This document shows positions 17,018 through 24,756 of a DNA stretch of 64,000 nt, piece after piece (the first letter of the stretch is position 1; each line of letters opens with the position of its first letter). Position numbers and translations under genes: made by a program. Source of the DNA: Pseudomonas fluorescens (GTDB taxonomy: Bacteria > Pseudomonadota > Gammaproteobacteria > Pseudomonadales > Pseudomonadaceae); NCBI RefSeq assembly GCF_003732425.1, contig NZ_MOBX01000015.1, forward strand, positions 142,303 to 206,302, in the 5' to 3' direction. The notes beneath the pieces are model-generated. The model saw only the letters and a list, made by a program, of their open reading frames with translations, was not told the DNA's origin and searched no databases.

Positions 17018-17937
17018 TGGGCAGTTTTCCCGATGAGGGCAGTGGCCCAGCAAATCAGAAAAAACAGGACACGATCCCTCACCCGGCGCCGGCAACGCCA
17101 CGCCGAGAACGACAGCCGGATCAATTGCCATCGGCGCAAAGCCAGCCAGGCAGCAACGAAGGGATCGTCGCCCCGGCCTACCAGTCGCGCGATCAAAGCC
17201 ACTTGAGTAAACCACCAGCCATCGTGAATGGTCTTATATCGAGCAATCATAGGACTTAAGCCCGTGTTGGCTCCCACCTGATTGTTTTGGTGCTGTCGGT
17301 AATCCATTGAAGGACGCGGATCGATATACCATCGATAACCATGGCTACGGGCAAATGCATAACAGTACCAATCGTGCAGACTCACACTTTGCAAGCGATC
17401 CCACTGCGCCAACATCGATTGCTTCATCGCCCGGACGAGCGACGTGGTCAGCACATATGTGCAACCTGGCCCCGCGGCTTCAAACAGAAAATCCCAACGA
17501 GTCTGCGGCTGTGCCTTGTTAAGCAAGTGAGTCCGACCATCCTCCCAGAACGCCGTCACGTTACTGGAGCAGGCATCCACGTTACGCTCACGCAAAATGC
17601 AGATTGCCCGCTGGAGCTTATCGCTGTGCCAGATGTCGTCCTGATCGGCGAAGGAAATGTAGTCATAGGTCGCGATATCGACATCACGGATCAGTCGGAA
17701 GAAATTACGCGAAGCCCCGCCGAAGCGCGCGCCAGTCGGCAGCAGAAAGACGTTTGCATGTTGCTCCGCAAAATCCGCGCACCAGACTTCCGTGCCATCA
17801 GTAGATGCATCAACGCTGATGTAGACGGTAACATCCACCGCAGATTGACCAAGGATCGAAGCCAATTGCTCTTCGATCCATTGCATTCCGTTGTAGGCAG
17901 CCAGCAAAACTGCAACCCGGGGAGTTGTTACTGGCAT
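17014..17937 (-). CDS. GT2 glycosyltransferase, rhamnosyltransferase-like
   Basis: A 307-residue GT-A enzyme with AVLLAAYNGMQWIEEQL, ISVDASTDGT and the ADQDDIWH motif common in bacterial rhamnosyltransferases. Start taken at the ATG at 17937, preceded by AGGA with good spacing; an in-frame TTG at 17979 is also open. It lies between rmlA and wbpV and overlaps wbpV by 4 bp. It probably adds a rhamnose adaptor to the QuiNAc-primed lipid (inference from position and the rml genes). C-terminal residues are basic with one hydrophobic stretch that may touch the membrane. Confidence 0.85.
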   Translation of the reverse strand: MPVTTPRVAVLLAAYNGMQWIEEQLASILGQSAVDVTVYISVDASTDGTEVWCADFAEQHANVFLLPTGARFGGASRNFFRLIRDVDIATYDYISFADQDDIWHSDKLQRAICILRERNVDACSSNVTAFWEDGRTHLLNKAQPQTRWDFLFEAAGPGCTYVLTTSLVRAMKQSMLAQWDRLQSVSLHDWYCYAFARSHGYRWYIDPRPSMDYRQHQNNQVGANTGLSPMIARYKTIHDGWWFTQVALIARLVGRGDDPFVAAWLALRRWQLIRLSFSAWRCRRRVRDRVLFFLICWATALIGKTAQ

Positions 17938-17985
17938 TCCATTCCTGCTTGCACGGCTCTGACGGATATAACGAAACAACTGATT

Positions 17986-18876
17986 TCAGCGAGCGCTGGA
18001 ATCCAGAAGCTTCTGCAAATACTGACCATAGCCAGTTTTTTTCAGGCGGTCGGCTTGCTGCGCTAACTGCGCGCTATCAATCCAGCCATTGTTGAAGGCA
18101 ATCTCTTCCAGACAGGCAACCTTCAAACCCTGACGCTGCTCGATGGTATGGACGAAGTGACTCGCCTCCAGCAACGAGTCATGGGTACCGGTATCCAGCC
18201 AAGCGAAACCGCGCCCGAGCATTTCGACGCTCAGCGTCTTACGTTCGAGGTATGCACGGTTAACGTCGGTAATTTCCAACTCACCGCGCTCCGACGGCCT
18301 GATGTTCTTGGCGATCTCAACAACTTCGTTATCGTAGAAATACAAACCTGTTACCGCATAGTTGGATTTCGGCTTCAGAGGTTTCTCTTCGATACTCAGC
18401 GCTCGGCCACTCTTGTCGAACTCGACAACACCGAAGCGCTCGGGGTCAGAAACGTGGTAACCAAATACGGTAGCGCCCTGCTGCTGCGAGCTGGCGGAAC
18501 GAAGATTGTCCGAGAAGTGCTGACCGTAGAAGATATTGTCGCCAAGAATCAGACAGCAGGGATCCTTGCCGATGAACTCCTCACCAATGATGAACGCCTG
18601 CGCCAGACCGTCCGGACTAGGTTGTTCGGCATAGGTGAGTTTGATGCCGTACAGACTGCCATCGCCCAACAACTTGCGGAAACATGGCAAGTCTTCCGGT
18701 GTGGAGATAATCAGAATCTCACGCATGCCGGCAAGCATCAGTACCGACAGCGGATAAAAGATCATCGGCTTATCGTAGATAGGCAACATTTGTTTAGACA
18801 CACCGAGCGTCAGCGGGTGCAGGCGAGTACCCGAGCCACCGGCGAGAATTATCCCTTTACGATTTGTCGTGGTCAT
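17986..18876 (-). CDS. rmlA: RmlA, glucose-1-phosphate thymidylyltransferase
   Basis: A 296-residue nucleotidyltransferase with GIILAGGSGTRLHPLT, VSKQMLPIYDKPMI and LGDNIFYG, of full family length. It makes dTDP-glucose, the first step to dTDP-L-rhamnose, which feeds back on the enzyme. Its start overlaps the rmlD stop by 4 bp (ATGA). The next gene downstream is a glycosyltransferase, not rmlC. Confidence 0.96.
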   Translation of the reverse strand: MTTTNRKGIILAGGSGTRLHPLTLGVSKQMLPIYDKPMIFYPLSVLMLAGMREILIISTPEDLPCFRKLLGDGSLYGIKLTYAEQPSPDGLAQAFIIGEEFIGKDPCCLILGDNIFYGQHFSDNLRSASSQQQGATVFGYHVSDPERFGVVEFDKSGRALSIEEKPLKPKSNYAVTGLYFYDNEVVEIAKNIRPSERGELEITDVNRAYLERKTLSVEMLGRGFAWLDTGTHDSLLEASHFVHTIEQRQGLKVACLEEIAFNNGWIDSAQLAQQADRLKKTGYGQYLQKLLDSSAR

Positions 18877-19766
18877 TTATTCAGAACTTCCCTAAGCATT
18901 CGGGTTACACCACTTTGCCAATCCGGCAAGTGTAAAGAAAAATTGTCGCGCAGCTTCTGAGTATTCAGGCGTGAATTCAAAGGCCGCCGCGCAGGTGTCG
19001 GGTAAGCGGTGGTATCGATCGGGCTGACGGTCTTGACGGCGAGCTGCTCGCCGTTGTCTTGCGCGAATGAAATCACATGGCTTGCATAGCCATGCCAAGA
19101 CACTTCGCCGCTGGCTGCCAAGTGATACAAGCCCGACAGCTCCGGACGCTGCATTGCCTGGCGGATGACAAGCGCAGTCACGTCGGCAATCAGGTCCGCG
19201 CCCGTCGGCGCACCGATCTGGTCGGCGATGACGTTGAGTGTGTCGCGGTCGGTGGCCAGGCGCAGCATGGTCTTCGCAAAGTTGTTGCCGCGAGCGCTGT
19301 ATACCCAGCTCGTACGAAAGATGAGGTATTTGCAGCCTGACGCACTGATGGCTTGCTCTCCCGCCAGTTTGCTTGCACCGTAGTGATTCACCGGGGAGAC
19401 CTCGTCAGTCTCCTGCCAGGGCGCGGAGCCTTGGCCACTGAAGACATAATCTGTCGAGTAGTGAATCAGCCAGGCACCGAGAGTCGCGGCCTCCTCGGCA
19501 ATAATCCCGCTGGCGTAACCGTTTACACGATTAGCCAGCTCCGTTTCGGATTCCGCCTTGTCGACCGCTGTGTAGGCTGCTGCGTTGACGATGACATCTG
19601 GCTTGATTTGCCGGATGGTTGCGCGCAGTGCATCCAGATCCGACAAATCGCCGCACAAACCATCAACCGTATGACGATCAAGCGCAATCAGCTCGCCGAG
19701 CGGCGCAAGAGAGCGCTGAAGCTCCCAACCTACCTGACCGTTTTTACCTAGCAGGAGAATTTTCAT
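18873..19766 (-). CDS. rmlD: RmlD, dTDP-4-dehydrorhamnose reductase
   Basis: A 297-residue extended SDR starting at the ATG at 19766 (MKILLLGKNGQVGWEL, glycine-rich NAD(P) motif), with STDYVFSG and YGASKLAGE (catalytic Tyr-Lys) and a C-terminal RRPLNSRLNT. It reduces dTDP-4-keto-L-rhamnose to dTDP-L-rhamnose. Four-base overlaps join it to rmlB and rmlA. Confidence 0.95.
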   Translation of the reverse strand: MKILLLGKNGQVGWELQRSLAPLGELIALDRHTVDGLCGDLSDLDALRATIRQIKPDVIVNAAAYTAVDKAESETELANRVNGYASGIIAEEAATLGAWLIHYSTDYVFSGQGSAPWQETDEVSPVNHYGASKLAGEQAISASGCKYLIFRTSWVYSARGNNFAKTMLRLATDRDTLNVIADQIGAPTGADLIADVTALVIRQAMQRPELSGLYHLAASGEVSWHGYASHVISFAQDNGEQLAVKTVSPIDTTAYPTPARRPLNSRLNTQKLRDNFSLHLPDWQSGVTRMLREVLNK

Positions 19767-20839
19767 GCCTTGTTCGAACGATCCGCGTAGTTCTGGTCGA
19801 TCCACTGCTGGTAGCTGCCGCTCTTCACGTGCTCAACCCATTCAGTGTTGGTGAGGTACCATTCGACAGTTTTGCGAATACCCGTTTCGAAGGTTTCTTC
19901 CGGAGTCCAGCCCAAATCACGCTGGATCTTGCTCGCGTCGATAGCATAACGCTGATCGTGACCTGGGCGGTCTTGAACGTAAGTGATCAAGCTGGCATGC
20001 GGACGGTGAGCAGAGTCAGGCCGCAGCTCATCAAGCAGCGCGCACAGCGTGTGCACGACTTCGATGTTTTGTTTCTCGTTATGACCGCCGATATTGTAAG
20101 TCTCACCGATGACACCTTCGGTGACGACTTTGTAGAGCGCTCGCGCGTGATCTTCGACGTACAACCAATCACGAACCTGATTGCCTTTGCCATATACCGG
20201 CAGCGGCTTGCCTTCCAACGCATTGAGAATGATCAACGGGATCAATTTCTCAGGGAAGTGACACGGGCCGTAGTTGTTCGAGCAGTTGGTCACCAGAGTA
20301 GGCAAGCCGTATGTACGAGCCCAAGCGCGAACCAGGTGATCGGAACTGGCTTTACTGGCCGAGTACGGCGAACTCGGCTGATACGGCGTGGTTTCGGTGA
20401 AGAGATCTTCCGGACCTTCGAGGTCTCCGTAAACTTCATCAGTCGAAATGTGGTGGAAGCGGAAGTTGGCTTTACGCGTGTCATCCAGCGCAGCCCAGTA
20501 GTGGCGGGCGGCCTCAAGCAGCGTGTAGGTACCGATGATGTTGGTCTGGATGAATTCAGACGGGCCGGAGATCGAGCGATCAACGTGGGATTCTGCGGCC
20601 AGGTGCATGATTGCATCTGGCTGGTGCTCACGCAGGACACGGTCGATCTGGTCACGATCGCAAATGTCGACGCGCTCAAACGCATAGCGCGAATTATGGC
20701 TGACTTCCGCCAAGGACTCGAGATTACCGGCGTAGGTCAGCTTATCGACGTTAACGACGGAGTCGGTGGTATTGGATATGATGTGACGGATGACTGCCGA
20801 GCCGATGAACCCGGCGCCGCCGGTAACTAAAATTTTCAC
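19763..20839 (-). CDS. rmlB: RmlB, dTDP-glucose 4,6-dehydratase
   Basis: A 358-residue extended SDR. The family N-terminus VKILVTGGAGFIGS places the start at a GTG at 20839; the frame stays open to 20884 but the extra residues do not fit the family. STDEVYGDL and YSASKASSDH carry the active-site residues. First gene of the O-antigen transcription unit, preceded by a 226-bp gene-free region with a palindrome and possible -10 box. Confidence 0.95.
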   Translation of the reverse strand: MKILVTGGAGFIGSAVIRHIISNTTDSVVNVDKLTYAGNLESLAEVSHNSRYAFERVDICDRDQIDRVLREHQPDAIMHLAAESHVDRSISGPSEFIQTNIIGTYTLLEAARHYWAALDDTRKANFRFHHISTDEVYGDLEGPEDLFTETTPYQPSSPYSASKASSDHLVRAWARTYGLPTLVTNCSNNYGPCHFPEKLIPLIILNALEGKPLPVYGKGNQVRDWLYVEDHARALYKVVTEGVIGETYNIGGHNEKQNIEVVHTLCALLDELRPDSAHRPHASLITYVQDRPGHDQRYAIDASKIQRDLGWTPEETFETGIRKTVEWYLTNTEWVEHVKSGSYQQWIDQNYADRSNKA

Positions 20840-20977
20840 GCGAAACCATACCCTTGAGCTGCGGACGGCACCATCAACGAGCACCGTCTAATCCATGAAT
20901 GCAGAAGCCATCAAATCCGAGGCTTCTGTCAGAGTCAGTCTGAATCGAACGTGCAATCAAGGCACTGTCGAACAAGG

Positions 20978-20992
20978 GCTGTATTTTACAGC
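20978..20992 (-). promoter_or_regulatory. Palindrome overlapping a possible -10 box upstream of the O-antigen unit
   Basis: GCTGTA-TTT-TACAGC is a perfect 6-bp-arm palindrome. Read on the minus strand it contains TAAAAT, five of six bases of a sigma-70 -10 box, 140 bp before rmlB. The -35 region is weak. No JUMPstart/ops sequence was seen between 20840 and 21065. Confidence 0.35.
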
Positions 20993-21065
20993 TTAACGAA
21001 CGTTTTACTAATGGATAAAGACAGGCGAGGAGGCAATTTCGACAGATGCCCTGCACCTGTCGTTT

Positions 21066-21305
21066 TCAGACAAGACGTTTGCGCCCCGCTCTGGACGAGC
21101 GCCCCAGAAACCAGCCAATCACCGGCCCAATCAACATGCCGATGAGCAATGCCAATACCACTAACAGTGAGACCGGCAATTGAGGCCCGGACAAACCTAG
21201 AAACAATAACGACACGGATTGTTGATTCTCGAGAACAAACGCCAGAATCACCAGTATCAGCAAAAGAATAAAAACACCAAGAAGTATGCGTTTGAGATTA
21301 CGCAT
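21066..21305 (-). CDS. LapA-domain (DUF1049) inner-membrane protein
   Basis: A 79-residue protein with two membrane helices (about 7-25 and 42-65) and a basic tail (GRSSRAGRKRLV). It matches the LapA/DUF1049 family; in E. coli LapA, with LapB, takes part in control of LPS synthesis. It is 27 bp downstream of ihfB and likely co-transcribed. It occupies the place where P. aeruginosa has wzz, but lacks the Wzz periplasmic domain. Confidence 0.85.
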   Translation of the reverse strand: MRNLKRILLGVFILLLILVILAFVLENQQSVSLLFLGLSGPQLPVSLLVVLALLIGMLIGPVIGWFLGRSSRAGRKRLV

Positions 21306-21332
21306 GAGTGACTCCTTGAAAAATAGCGACTG

Positions 21333-21629
21333 TCAAACCCCCTCCTCCTCTTCCTCGTTCACCCGATCACGCAATTCCTTGCCCGGCTTAAAATGCGGAA
21401 CAAACTTGCCGTCCAAACTGACCGACTGACCGGTCTTCGGATTGCGCCCCACACGCGGCGCACGATAATGCAGAGAGAAGCTGCCAAACCCACGGATCTC
21501 GATACGATCACCGGTGGCCAGACACTGGGACATTTGTTCAAGCATGGTCTTGATGGCCAGCTCCACATCCTTGGATGAGAGTAGCCCTTGATGGGTGACA
21601 ATTCGTTCGATCAACTCCGACTTCGTCAT
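21333..21629 (-). CDS. ihfB: Integration host factor beta subunit
   Basis: A 98-residue HU/IHF protein: MTKSELIERIVTHQ, the GDRIEIRGFGSFSLHYR core and the beta-arm segment RVGRNPKTGQSVSLDGK with the intercalating Pro. It pairs with IHF alpha to bend DNA by about 160 degrees and supports sigma-54 promoters. It lies downstream of rpsA as in other pseudomonads. Confidence 0.97.
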   Translation of the reverse strand: MTKSELIERIVTHQGLLSSKDVELAIKTMLEQMSQCLATGDRIEIRGFGSFSLHYRAPRVGRNPKTGQSVSLDGKFVPHFKPGKELRDRVNEEEEEGV

Positions 21630-21781
21630 ATTTTTCCCTTCTTTTTCAAGCAGCTAGATCAGCGCTTGAAAGGTTTTAGCACGCCCGGAAGATTTTGAAC
21701 AGCCCAGGGATTGACATATCTTCCGTCGCGTCGAAACGCCCGTTTTCAGGGCATCACAGCAATAAACAGGGCACGACATAC

Positions 21782-22060
21782 TTAACGACATATCACCAGC
21801 ATGGTTCGCGTCACATAGCCTGCCGGGTTGAAGCCAAAAGGAAACTCATCTTCATCCTTGGCATCATCCGATCGCGTAATCACCTTGTAACCTGCCCCTT
21901 TGCACTCCTTGGCTGCGCGCTTCTGGCACTTCTCCCAGCTGGAGCCCAACCCAGAGCAATCAACCTCTATGCCGCTAACGCCACGCACAGCATGGGTCTT
22001 GGCACTGGTCGTACAGCCAGCCAGAACCAGTACAACCATTAGGACAATAAACTTTTTCAT
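21782..22060 (-). CDS. Small lipoprotein of unknown function
   Basis: A 92-residue protein from the ATG at 22060. It has a lipoprotein signal (MKKFIVLMVVLVLAGC, lipobox LAGC) and a mature part with three further Cys (DCSG, KCQ, ECKG) and one near the end. I do not recognise the family. It sits between ihfB and rpsA on the same strand, with its own gap on both sides. An N-terminal extension to 22156 would destroy the signal peptide. Confidence 0.8.
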   Translation of the reverse strand: MKKFIVLMVVLVLAGCTTSAKTHAVRGVSGIEVDCSGLGSSWEKCQKRAAKECKGAGYKVITRSDDAKDEDEFPFGFNPAGYVTRTMLVICR

Positions 22061-22220
22061 CCACTTCCTTATGCCAGGCAACTGCCCGACGACTACACGC
22101 TTAAGACCAAGCTTAGTCGTGAATAGGCGATTGATCCGATTAAAGAAACAGACCACCCAGAAGCCAGATTGGTTTCACCAAAAGCGCTCGCAGGCCATGA
22201 AGCACTAAATCGCAGACACA

Positions 22221-22248
22221 AAAAAGGGCGACCGAAGTCGCCCTTTTT
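22221..22248 (-). terminator. Terminator of rpsA
   Basis: AAAAAGGGCGAC / GTCGCCCTTTTT perfect stem with a CGAA tetraloop, 16 bp past the rpsA stop; T tract on both strands. Confidence 0.9.
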
Positions 22249-22264
22249 CATGATCAAGCAGAAC

Positions 22265-23947
22265 TTAGTTCTGTTTGGCCATTGCTTGACGCAGCAGTGC
22301 AGCCATAGTGGTATCGGCAGCAGCTTCCGGAGTCTCTTTCAGGCTCTGGATAGCTTCTTTCTCTTCAGCATCGTCTTTCGATTTGATCGACAGCTGAATT
22401 ACACGGCTCTTACGATCAACGCTGATGATCTTGGCTTCTACTTCCTGGCCTTCTTTCAGAACGTTGCGCGCGTCTTCAACGCGGTCACGGCTGATTTCGG
22501 AGGCTTTCAGAGTCGCTTCGATATCGTCGGCCAGAACGATGATGGCGCCTTTGGCGTCAACTTCTTTCACGGTGCCAGTAACGATTGCGCCTTTGTCGTT
22601 AACCGAGACGTACTCGGAGAACGGATCGCTTTCCAGTTGCTTGATACCCAGGGAGATACGCTCGCGCTCTGGGTCAACCGACAGGATAACGGTGTCCAGC
22701 TCGTCGCCCTTCTTGAAACGACGTACGGCTTCTTCGCCCACTTCGTTCCAGGAGATGTCGGACAGGTGAACCAGACCGTCGATGCCGCCGTCCAGACCAA
22801 TGAAGATACCGAAATCGGTGATCGACTTGATGGTGCCGGAGATTTTATCGCCCTTGTTGAACTGGCCAGAGAAATCTTCCCATGGGTTAGATTTGCACTG
22901 CTTGATGCCCAGGGAGATACGACGACGCTCTTCGTCGATGTCCAGAACCATAACTTCCACTTCGTCGCCGACTTGTACGACTTTCGAAGGGTGGATGTTT
23001 TTGTTGGTCCAGTCCATTTCCGAAACGTGTACCAGACCTTCAACGCCTTCTTCCAGCTCAGCGAAGCAGCCGTAGTCGGTCAGGTTGGTTACACGAGCGG
23101 TAACGCGAGTGCTTTCTGGGTAACGGGCTTTGATAGCAACCCATGGATCTTCGCCCAGTTGCTTCAGGCCCAGGGAAACACGGTTGCGTTCGCGATCGTA
23201 TTTCAGAACCTTAACGTCGATTTCGTCACCAACGTTGACGATCTCGGAAGGATGCTTGATGCGCTTCCAGGCCATGTCGGTGATGTGCAGCAGGCCGTCC
23301 ACGCCACCCAGATCGACGAATGCGCCGTAATCGGTGAGGTTTTTGACGATACCTTTGACTTGCTGGCCTTCCTGCAGGGATTCCAGCAGAGCTTCACGCT
23401 CGGCGGAGTTCTCGGCTTCCAGGACGCTGCGACGGGAAACGACAACGTTGTTGCGCTTCTGGTCCAGCTTGATGACCTTGAATTCCAGCTCTTTGCCTTC
23501 CAGGTGCGTGGTGTCGCGCACTGGACGGACGTCAACCAGGGAACCTGGCAGGAACGCACGGATGCCGTTAACGTCGACAGTGAAGCCGCCTTTAACCTTA
23601 CCGTTGATAACGCCCTTGACCACTTCCTCAGCTGCGAAGGCTGCTTCCAGAACGATCCAGCATTCAGCGCGCTTGGCTTTTTCACGGGACAGCTTGGTTT
23701 CACCGAAACCGTCTTCAACCGAGTCCAGCGCAACGTGAACTTCGTCACCGACATTGATAGTCAGATCGCCAGCGTCGTTGTAGAACTGCTCAAGCGGGAT
23801 GAGTGCTTCAGACTTCAGGCCAGCGTGAACGGTTACCCAGCGAGCCTGGTAATCGATATCAACGATAACACCGGTGATGATGGAGCCTGCCTGAAGGTTC
23901 AGGGTTTTTAGGCTTTCTTCAAAGAGTTCCGCAAAGCTTTCGCTCAT
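22265..23947 (-). CDS. rpsA: 30S ribosomal protein S1
   Basis: A 560-residue protein starting at the ATG at 23947 (MSESFAELFEESLKTL) behind AGGAATTAAA. It holds six S1/OB repeats, seen by recurring VDLGGVDGLLHITDMAW-type and RISLGIKQ-type segments. It binds mRNA leaders and is needed for initiation on most transcripts. A pair of leader hairpins upstream fits the known autogenous control of rpsA in gamma-proteobacteria. Confidence 0.98.
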   Translation of the reverse strand: MSESFAELFEESLKTLNLQAGSIITGVIVDIDYQARWVTVHAGLKSEALIPLEQFYNDAGDLTINVGDEVHVALDSVEDGFGETKLSREKAKRAECWIVLEAAFAAEEVVKGVINGKVKGGFTVDVNGIRAFLPGSLVDVRPVRDTTHLEGKELEFKVIKLDQKRNNVVVSRRSVLEAENSAEREALLESLQEGQQVKGIVKNLTDYGAFVDLGGVDGLLHITDMAWKRIKHPSEIVNVGDEIDVKVLKYDRERNRVSLGLKQLGEDPWVAIKARYPESTRVTARVTNLTDYGCFAELEEGVEGLVHVSEMDWTNKNIHPSKVVQVGDEVEVMVLDIDEERRRISLGIKQCKSNPWEDFSGQFNKGDKISGTIKSITDFGIFIGLDGGIDGLVHLSDISWNEVGEEAVRRFKKGDELDTVILSVDPERERISLGIKQLESDPFSEYVSVNDKGAIVTGTVKEVDAKGAIIVLADDIEATLKASEISRDRVEDARNVLKEGQEVEAKIISVDRKSRVIQLSIKSKDDAEEKEAIQSLKETPEAAADTTMAALLRQAMAKQN

Positions 23948-23963
23948 TTTAATTCCTGTAAAT

Positions 23964-24006
23964 GAGGGCGAAGGATACGCCCATCTCCACACCCCAGACG
24001 GTGTGG
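23964..24006 (-). promoter_or_regulatory. Tandem hairpins in the rpsA leader
   Basis: Two stems precede the rpsA ribosome-binding site: GGGCG/CGCCC near 23965-23982 and CCACACC/GGTGTGG at 23987-24006. Gamma-proteobacterial rpsA leaders fold into successive hairpins that S1 itself binds to repress translation. The match here is structural only. Confidence 0.45.
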
Positions 24007-24066
24007 GTTAGTTTCATATAGAAGAAGCGCCGCAGGACTATGACTGGTCCCCTGCAACCTTCTTGG

Positions 24067-24756
24067 TCACCCGGCGATATCGCGAATGGCAATCTCGCTC
24101 ATGATGCGTTCAAGCACCTGATCGATGGACAACTCCGTGGAATCCAGCTGTATGGCGTCAGCCGCCGGCTTAAGCGGGGCTACCGCTCGCTGGGTGTCAC
24201 GCTCGTCGCGTGCACGGATCTCATCTAGCAGACTCGACAGACTAACACCCTCGACTTTGCCCTTCAACTGCAAATATCGACGGCGCGCTCTCTCCTCGGC
24301 ACTGGCGGTCAGGAAAATCTTCAGCGGCGCATCCGGAAAAACCACCGTGCCCATGTCGCGACCGTCGGCCACCAGGCCCGGCGCTTCCTGGAATGCCCGC
24401 TGGCGCTGCAGCAGCGCCTCGCGTACGGCCGGCAATGCTGCCACTTGCGAAGCGCCGGAGCCGACGCTTTCGGTACGGATGACATCGCTGACTTCGTCGC
24501 CTTCCAGAATGATCCGTTGCAACTGACCGTCGGTCGCCGCAATGAACTGCACATCCAGATGAGCGGCGAGTTTCTTCAGCAGCTCTTCATTGGTCAGGTC
24601 GACACCATGGTTGTGCGCAGCAAATGCCAGCAAGCGGTACAACGCACCGGAATCCAGCAGGTTCCAGCCCAGACGCTTGGCCAGAATTCCGGCTACGGTG
24701 CCTTTGCCCGAACCGCTTGGCCCATCAATGGTGATGACCGGTGCAATGTTTTTCAC
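24067..24756 (-). CDS. cmk: Cytidylate kinase
   Basis: A 229-residue P-loop kinase (VITIDGPSGSGKGTVAG, LLDSGALYR, VADGRDMGTVVFP). It phosphorylates CMP/dCMP. Start placed at a GTG at 24756 whose bases overlap the tyrA/aroA stop (GTGA), giving the usual family N-terminus; an open extension to 24798 lies inside the upstream gene. Confidence 0.95.
   Translation of the reverse strand: MKNIAPVITIDGPSGSGKGTVAGILAKRLGWNLLDSGALYRLLAFAAHNHGVDLTNEELLKKLAAHLDVQFIAATDGQLQRIILEGDEVSDVIRTESVGSGASQVAALPAVREALLQRQRAFQEAPGLVADGRDMGTVVFPDAPLKIFLTASAEERARRRYLQLKGKVEGVSLSSLLDEIRARDERDTQRAVAPLKPAADAIQLDSTELSIDQVLERIMSEIAIRDIAG

Noticed and set aside
21066..21305. Possible Wzz chain-length regulator
   Set aside because: Only 79 residues, without the large periplasmic coiled domain of Wzz; fits LapA/DUF1049.
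22169..23911. 580-codon plus-strand frame
   Set aside because: Antisense to rpsA; its apparent repeats mirror the S1 domains.
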